Source: Aalborgiella sp043775055 (GTDB taxonomy: Bacteria; Pseudomonadota; Gammaproteobacteria; Burkholderiales; Burkholderiaceae_C). From it: DNA of 8,467 bases. The notes beneath the pieces are model-generated. The model searched no databases. It worked only from the letters and a program-made list of their open reading frames with translations, and was not told the origin of the DNA. The stretch is taken from NCBI GenBank assembly GCA_043775055.1, contig JAYVSU010000093.1:1-8467 (forward strand), read 5' to 3'. Positions 5,091 to 8,467 of this stretch are shown here, piece after piece. A program made the position numbers and the translations under genes. Positions within the stretch are counted from its first letter, which is position 1; every line of letters starts with the position of its first letter.

Positions 5091-6182
5091 ATGCGCAAAA
5101 CCTCAGCATGGCCTTTGACCCTAGCCTATGTGGCGTTGGTGATTTACGCCAGCTTGTACCCGTTTGAGAATTGGCGCAACCAAGGCGTCGAGCCGTGGGC
5201 TTTTTTGTTTGCACCGTGGCCCAAGTATTGGACCAAGTTTGACGTTTTCATCAATATGGTGGGTTACGTGCCCTTGGGTTTTTTGGGCGCTTTGACGGCT
5301 TTGCGTATGGGTCGTGGCAAGTTTGGCCTCTGGCTAGTGATGCTGTTGATTGCTGTGCTGTCTTTTTTGATGGAAAGCACGCAAAGCTACTTGCTGGCAC
5401 GGGTCGCCTCGAATGTAGATTTGGCCCTCAATACCTTGGGCGCTTTGGTGGGGGTTTTGACAGCTTGGAGCCTAGAAAAAGCCGGCGCCATCGACCACTG
5501 GAGCCACTTTAAACACACTTGGTTTGTACCGGACGCCGGTGGCGTGCTGGTGTTGCTGCCCCTGTGGCCGCTGGCTTTGGTCTTTCCGGCCGCCGTGCCC
5601 TTGGGGCTGGGGCAGGTGCTGGAGCGGCTAGAGGCGGCTTTGGGTCATGCTTTGTCTGGCACGCCGTTTTTGGAGTGGTTGCCGCTGCGCACGGTCGAGT
5701 TGCAGCCGTTGGTGCCTGGGGCCGAGGTGCTGTGCGTGATGTTGGGCGCTTTGGTGCCTGTGCTGCTGGGTTACTCGGTGATTCGGTTCAAAACCAAGCG
5801 CTTGGTCTTTTTGGTGGCGATGTTGTGCATCGCCTTTGCCGTATCCGCCTTGTCTGCCGGTTTGAGTTGGGGGCCAGAACATGCGCTGGCGTGGTTGACG
5901 CTGCCCGTCCAGCTGGGCTTGGTCGGCGCTACAGGTTTGGGGCTGCTTTTTGTGCTGCTGCCTGGCCGCGTCAACGCCGTTGTGTTGCTCTTGGTCCTGG
6001 TCGTGCAGCTGTTTGTGCTTAATTTAGCCCCGGCCAACCCGTATTTTGCCCAAACCTTGCAAACCTGGGAGCAGGGGCGCTTTATCCGCTTTCATGGGGT
6101 GGTGCAGTGGCTGGGCTGGTTGTGGCCATTTGTAACGGTCTTGTATGTGATGCAGCGTTTGTCCAAACCCAACGTCGGCTGA
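5091..6182 (+). CDS. VanZ-family integral membrane protein with a long C-terminal membrane half
   Basis: The first ~125 of 363 residues match the VanZ domain: SLYPF at 21-25, FDVFINMVGYVPLGFLGAL at 50-68 (D51, N55, P61), then EST-Q (E95, Q98), D110, N114 and GALVG. VanZ-like proteins are membrane proteins; the founding member in enterococci lowers teicoplanin susceptibility, but the biochemical activity is not settled. The rest (about 140-355) holds several more strongly hydrophobic segments, for example near 150-170, 215-235, 242-262, 272-320 and 335-355, well beyond the minimal VanZ length. I do not recognise a second named domain there. The start is 18 bases after hemJ with only an A/G-rich stretch as ribosome site, so an operon with hemJ is likely. 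Placed before a peptidoglycan carboxypeptidase, an envelope role is plausible but unproven. Confidence 0.85.
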   Translation: MRKTSAWPLTLAYVALVIYASLYPFENWRNQGVEPWAFLFAPWPKYWTKFDVFINMVGYVPLGFLGALTALRMGRGKFGLWLVMLLIAVLSFLMESTQSYLLARVASNVDLALNTLGALVGVLTAWSLEKAGAIDHWSHFKHTWFVPDAGGVLVLLPLWPLALVFPAAVPLGLGQVLERLEAALGHALSGTPFLEWLPLRTVELQPLVPGAEVLCVMLGALVPVLLGYSVIRFKTKRLVFLVAMLCIAFAVSALSAGLSWGPEHALAWLTLPVQLGLVGATGLGLLFVLLPGRVNAVVLLLVLVVQLFVLNLAPANPYFAQTLQTWEQGRFIRFHGVVQWLGWLWPFVTVLYVMQRLSKPNVG

Positions 6183-6196
6183 ACCTAAAATAGGGC

Positions 6197-6550
6197 ATGA
6201 CTGAAATCACCCAAGCACCTACCAGCTCCTATTACGAGCGACACATCTTTTTCTGCCTCAATGAGCGCAAAGCCGGTGAAGACAGCTGCGCCTTGCACCA
6301 TGCTCAAACCGGTTTTGACCACTGCAAAATGCGCGTCAAAAAAGAGGGCTTGAGCGGCGTGGGCCAAGTCCGCGTCAACAAAGCGGGCTGTTTAGACCGC
6401 TGCGCTGGCGGCCCCGTCGCCGTCGTTTACCCAGAAGCCGTTTGGTACACCTTTGTCGACAACGACGACATTGATGAAATCGTCGACTCGCACCTCAAAA
6501 ACGGCCAAGTGGTCGAGCGCTTGCTGCTTCCGGCCTCTGTGGGGCGTTGA
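6197..6550 (+). CDS. Thioredoxin-fold [2Fe-2S] ferredoxin
   Basis: This 117-residue protein matches thioredoxin-like [2Fe-2S] ferredoxins of the Azotobacter Shethna-I/Aquifex Fd type. It has ERHIFFC (C20), DSC (C31), GCLDRCAGGPVAVVYPE with C65-x3-C69, then VWYTFV and DDIDEIVDSHLKNGQVVERLL. C20, C31, C65 and C69 are the expected cluster ligands by position; C43 is an extra cysteine whose role is unknown. Such ferredoxins are small soluble electron carriers, and their redox partners are mostly unidentified. The gene begins 14 bases after the VanZ gene. AGGG lies only one base before the ATG, which is unusually close for a ribosome site, so coupling to the upstream gene may matter. Identity is solid; a link to heme synthesis (hemJ two genes upstream) would be speculation. 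Confidence 0.9.
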   Translation: MTEITQAPTSSYYERHIFFCLNERKAGEDSCALHHAQTGFDHCKMRVKKEGLSGVGQVRVNKAGCLDRCAGGPVAVVYPEAVWYTFVDNDDIDEIVDSHLKNGQVVERLLLPASVGR

Positions 6551-6583
6551 GAAGTCGTAAAAGACTATTTTTAATGCTATTTT

Positions 6584-6632
6584 CGGCTATAGCCGGCGTA
6601 TTTATTCATTAGTTTGCTATTAAATAGATAGT
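6584..6632 (-). repeat. AT-rich intergenic repeat-like segment with a 12-base palindrome
   Basis: The 108-base gap between the ferredoxin and carboxypeptidase genes contains a perfect palindrome CGGCTATAGCCG (6584-6595). Its minus-strand reading aligns without gaps to 1754-1799, as described there. The palindrome followed by an AT-rich run could weakly terminate the ferredoxin transcript. The rest of the gap (to 6658) is very AT-rich and probably contains the promoter of the next gene, but I cannot pick a convincing -35/-10 pair. Confidence 0.45.
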
Positions 6633-6658
6633 AAAAAGCAATTATTTTAGAAATTTTC

Positions 6659-7837
6659 ATGAAACAAATCCTGCAAAAACTCCTGCTTCCCGTGCTTTTG
6701 GTGCTCTCCTTTGACGTCGTGCACGCTCAAATGCCACAAGCGCCTGAGGTCGCCGCCCGCTCGTATTTGCTGCTTGATGTGACGGCGAATCAGATTTTGG
6801 CGGCCAAAGATATTGATTCCCCCGTCGAGCCGGCCTCTTTGACCAAGCTGATGACCGCTTATTTGGTGTTTGACGCCCTCAAAGCCAAGAAAATCGACCT
6901 GAAACAGCCGTTGCCGGTTAGCATCCGTGCTTGGAAAATGCCCGGTTCGCGCATGTTTATCGACCCCGCCATGAAAGTGCCGGTGGAAGATTTGATCAAA
7001 GGCATGATTGTGCAGTCCGGCAACGACGCCGTCATGGCGCTGGCCGAGGGTGTGGGCGGCACGTCCGAGCGCTTTGTGCAGCTGATGAACGACCAAGCCA
7101 AGATTTTGGGGCTGAAAAACACCAGTTACAAAAATCCAGAAGGCTTGACCGAGGCGGGCCACACCACCACGGCGCGTGATTTGAGCGTGTTGGCAACCCG
7201 TTTGATGTACGACTTCCCGGAGTACATGCCTTATTACGCCATCAAAAAATACCGCTACCAAGGCACGCCCACCACCAATGACAGCAACCGTAATTTGTTG
7301 CTTTTTCGCGACCCCACGGTCGACGGCCTTAAAACCGGCCATACCGACGCTGCCGGTTACTGCCTGATAGCGACCGCCAAACGTGAGTTTCCTAACCTCG
7401 GTACGGGCAACACCCCCGGTGGCCGTCGTTTGCTAGCTATCGTTTTAGGCACCGCCAGTGAAAACGACCGTGCCAACGAGGCGCAAAAACTCCTCAATTG
7501 GGGCTATACCGCCTTTGAAGCCGTCAAATTGTTTGACGCCGGCCAAGCTGTGGCGACACCTAAAGTCTGGAAAGGCGCTGAAAACACCGTCAAACTGGGT
7601 CGCCCAGAAGCTATCGTGGTCGCGCTCCCCGTCGGCAGCGCAGCAAGTCTGAAAACCAGCATCGCTCGTGCTGACCCGCTGTTGGCGCCTTTGAGCAAAG
7701 GCCAACAAGTGGCAGTGTTGAAGGTTTCAGTCGGTGAGCAACCCATGCTGGACGTGCCTTTGTTGGCTTTAGAAGGTGTACCGCAAGCAGGTTTGATGGG
7801 TCGGACGTGGGATGCGGTGCGTTTGTGGATTAAGTAG
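6659..7837 (+). CDS. dacA: D-alanyl-D-alanine carboxypeptidase (class C low-molecular-mass PBP, DacA/DacC type)
   Basis: This 392-residue secreted enzyme trims the terminal D-Ala from peptidoglycan stem peptides in the periplasm. Residues 1-23 form a signal peptide (basic start, hydrophobic core, VVHA before Gln24). All three serine-peptidase motifs are present: S60-x2-K63 (SLTK, nucleophile S60), S120-G-N122, and K225-T-G. After about residue 285 comes the PBP5 C-terminal beta domain. The last ~15 residues (GLMGRTWDAVRLWIK) can form the amphipathic helix that anchors such proteins to the outer face of the inner membrane. Length matches E. coli PBP5/PBP6 (about 400). DacA versus DacC cannot be settled by reading. 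The start is supported by the signal peptide, though no clear ribosome site precedes it. It stands alone between an AT-rich gap and the rpsL promoter. Confidence 0.95.
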   Translation: MKQILQKLLLPVLLVLSFDVVHAQMPQAPEVAARSYLLLDVTANQILAAKDIDSPVEPASLTKLMTAYLVFDALKAKKIDLKQPLPVSIRAWKMPGSRMFIDPAMKVPVEDLIKGMIVQSGNDAVMALAEGVGGTSERFVQLMNDQAKILGLKNTSYKNPEGLTEAGHTTTARDLSVLATRLMYDFPEYMPYYAIKKYRYQGTPTTNDSNRNLLLFRDPTVDGLKTGHTDAAGYCLIATAKREFPNLGTGNTPGGRRLLAIVLGTASENDRANEAQKLLNWGYTAFEAVKLFDAGQAVATPKVWKGAENTVKLGRPEAIVVALPVGSAASLKTSIARADPLLAPLSKGQQVAVLKVSVGEQPMLDVPLLALEGVPQAGLMGRTWDAVRLWIK

Positions 7838-7861
7838 CTAGCAGTAGCAAATCATGGAATC

Positions 7862-7870
7862 TGTTATACT
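7862..7870 (+). promoter_or_regulatory. Extended -10 promoter of the rpsL (str) operon
   Basis: TGTTATACT is an extended -10 element (TG, one base, TATACT at 7865-7870). The sequence 17-18 bases upstream shows no good -35 box, which an extended -10 can offset. Transcription would begin near 7877, giving a leader of about 105 bases before rpsL. Confidence 0.55.
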
Positions 7871-7943
7871 GATAGGCTTTTCGGAATTTTCCGAAGGGGT
7901 AGTCGTCTTCGTGGCAATAGGAGCTGCGAAGGCATTTATTTTC

Positions 7944-7970
7944 AAACGTTTAGGGACGTTTTTTAGTTTT
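7944..7970 (+). terminator. Terminator-like hairpin just upstream of rpsL
   Basis: AAACGT/ACGTTT around a six-base loop is followed by TTTAGTTTT, shaped like a weak intrinsic terminator. The six-pair stem is short. Since it lies inside the rpsL leader it would act as an attenuator rather than end the dac transcript, though read-through transcripts from dac would also meet it. Confidence 0.35.
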
Positions 7971-7974
7971 AGGA
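7971..7974 (+). promoter_or_regulatory. Ribosome binding site deciding the GTG start of rpsL
   Basis: AGGA is seven bases before GTG 7982. An ATG that overlaps this AGGA (7974) is out of frame and too close to use it, so the GTG is the start supported by both spacing and protein homology. Confidence 0.65.
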
Positions 7975-7981
7975 TGTTGCA

Positions 7982-8359
7982 GTGCCAACCATTAATCAGT
8001 TAATTCGTCAGGGACGCGAGGTGGAAACCGTCAAGTCCAAGAGTCCTGCTATGCAGAACTCGCCACAGCGTCGTGGTGTTTGCACACGTGTGTACACCAC
8101 TACGCCAAAGAAGCCTAACTCCGCTTTGCGTAAAGTTGCCAAAGTGCGATTGACCAACGGTTTTGAGGTGATTTCCTACATCGGCGGTGAAGGCCACAAC
8201 TTGCAAGAACACAGCGTAGTGCTGGTTCGCGGCGGTCGTGTCAAGGATTTGCCGGGTGTTCGTTACCACATCGTTCGCGGTTCGCTCGATTTGCAAGGCG
8301 TGAAAGATCGCAAGCAGTCACGCTCTAAGTACGGTGCGAAGAAGCCAAAGGCCAAGTAA
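7982..8359 (+). CDS. rpsL: 30S ribosomal protein S12
   Basis: S12 is a decoding-centre protein of the small ribosomal subunit and the classic target of streptomycin-resistance mutations. The 125 residues match S12 throughout, for example RGVCTRVYTTTPKKPNSALRKV, TNGFEVISYIGGEGHNLQEHSV and GGRVKDLPGVRYHIVRG. The streptomycin-relevant residues are wild type: P42, K43, K88 and P91. D89, the residue methylthiolated by RimO in E. coli, is also present. Length and the lysine-rich tail are typical of Betaproteobacteria. The start is GTG at 7982, the only codon giving the expected MPTINQL N-terminus; it is preceded by AGGA. It opens the str operon (rpsL-rpsG-fusA-tuf in most Proteobacteria), with rpsG expected just past the window. 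Confidence 0.98.
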   Translation: MPTINQLIRQGREVETVKSKSPAMQNSPQRRGVCTRVYTTTPKKPNSALRKVAKVRLTNGFEVISYIGGEGHNLQEHSVVLVRGGRVKDLPGVRYHIVRGSLDLQGVKDRKQSRSKYGAKKPKAK

Positions 8360-8370
8360 ATTGTCCTGAG

Positions 8371-8444
8371 CCAAAAGCTAAATAAATTTAGCTGGTTGGT
8401 TTGTGTATTTCGGTGCTGTTATTTGCGTGGCGCAAATAAGCAGC
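8371..8444 (+). promoter_or_regulatory. Two hairpins between rpsL and the expected rpsG; candidate S7 autoregulatory region
   Basis: Hairpin 1 has perfect arms AGCTAAAT/ATTTAGCT (8376-8393), extended by CCAA/TTGG across a small internal loop (8371-8399). Hairpin 2 has perfect arms TTATTTGCG/CGCAAATAA around TGG (8419-8439), extended by GCTG/CAGC with one bulged G (8415-8444). In E. coli, ribosomal protein S7 binds the rpsL-rpsG intercistronic mRNA to repress its operon, so position and structure suggest the same here. No rpsG start is visible by 8467; the ATG at 8464 does not begin an S7-like sequence. Termination at hairpin 1, which is followed by a mixed T/G run, is the alternative reading. 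Confidence 0.5.
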
Positions 8445-8467
8445 GTAGTGATTCCAACACCCAATGT

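Larger units (their letters stand above)
7877..7981 (+). promoter_or_regulatory. Structured leader of rpsL mRNA with alternative pairings
   Basis: Three hairpins can be drawn. H1 pairs 7877-7886 with 7889-7898 and is centred on TTCGGAA/TTCCGAA. H2 pairs 7905-7915 with 7923-7933 (11 pairs including G-U) around the loop AATAGGA. H3 pairs 7944-7949 with 7956-7961. The right arm of H1 (CGAAG at 7892-7896) can instead pair with the left arm of H2 (CTTCG at 7907-7911), so the structures compete. H3 is followed by a T-rich run, like an attenuator. No leader peptide is visible. Regulation is inferred from pairing only. Confidence 0.45.

Noticed and set aside
5519..6022. Plus-strand 167-residue Gly/Ala/Arg-rich frame inside the VanZ gene
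   Set aside because: The composition is typical of a shifted frame through a GC-rich membrane-protein gene; there is no ribosome site or domain.
6647..7342. Minus-strand 231-residue frame opposite the carboxypeptidase gene
   Set aside because: It is rich in His, Gln and Arg as antisense frames are, and overlaps a gene with signal peptide and all three catalytic motifs.
1..8467. A new multi-gene defence, secretion or mobile system
   Set aside because: Every substantial gene belongs to a known housekeeping or widespread family; no transposase, integrase, toxin-antitoxin pair, CRISPR array or reverse transcriptase was seen.

Overview
The window looks like a housekeeping stretch of a betaproteobacterial chromosome. 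Burkholderiales, and within them Comamonadaceae (Rhodoferax/Polaromonas-like), is my best guess. This rests on the protein flavours, the moderate GC content, the gene order MidA-like methyltransferase / pteridine reductase / FolB-FolX / ttcA, and rpsL at the right edge opening the str operon. The taxonomy is an inference from memory; no search was run. Genes are tightly packed and no stretch longer than 300 bases lacks a gene.

Left part, minus strand (1-1558): a MidA/NDUFAF7-family methyltransferase, a 73-residue two-helix membrane protein (probably DUF2905) and the first ~41 codons of a probable ROK-family sugar kinase. They run leftwards as a likely transcription unit. A 50-bp divergent spacer separates them from the plus-strand genes.

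Middle part, plus strand (1609-4567): a FolM/PTR1-like pteridine reductase overlaps a FolB/FolX-type pterin aldolase/epimerase by an ATGA junction. Then comes an intergenic inverted-repeat element, then ttcA (tRNA 2-thiocytidine-32 synthesis), which overlaps a histidine-phosphatase gene by another ATGA junction. The first pair forms a reduced-pterin module; the second pair is probably translationally coupled.

Right part (4635-8467): a HemJ-like protoporphyrinogen oxidase, a long VanZ-family membrane protein, a thioredoxin-fold [2Fe-2S] ferredoxin, a secreted penicillin-binding D-Ala-D-Ala carboxypeptidase, and rpsL (ribosomal protein S12). rpsL has a GTG start and a structured leader. It is followed by two hairpins where the S7 autoregulatory site would be expected, before rpsG, which lies outside the window.

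I see no mobile element with a transposase, no CRISPR, no rRNA or tRNA, no defence system and no clearly new multi-gene system. The interesting material is regulatory or small-scale: the rpsL leader, the rpsL-rpsG intercistronic hairpins, the 26-bp inverted-repeat element before ttcA, a repeat-like patch inside the folM-like coding sequence with a possible second copy upstream of the carboxypeptidase, and two 12-bp in-frame duplications in the folB/folX gene.
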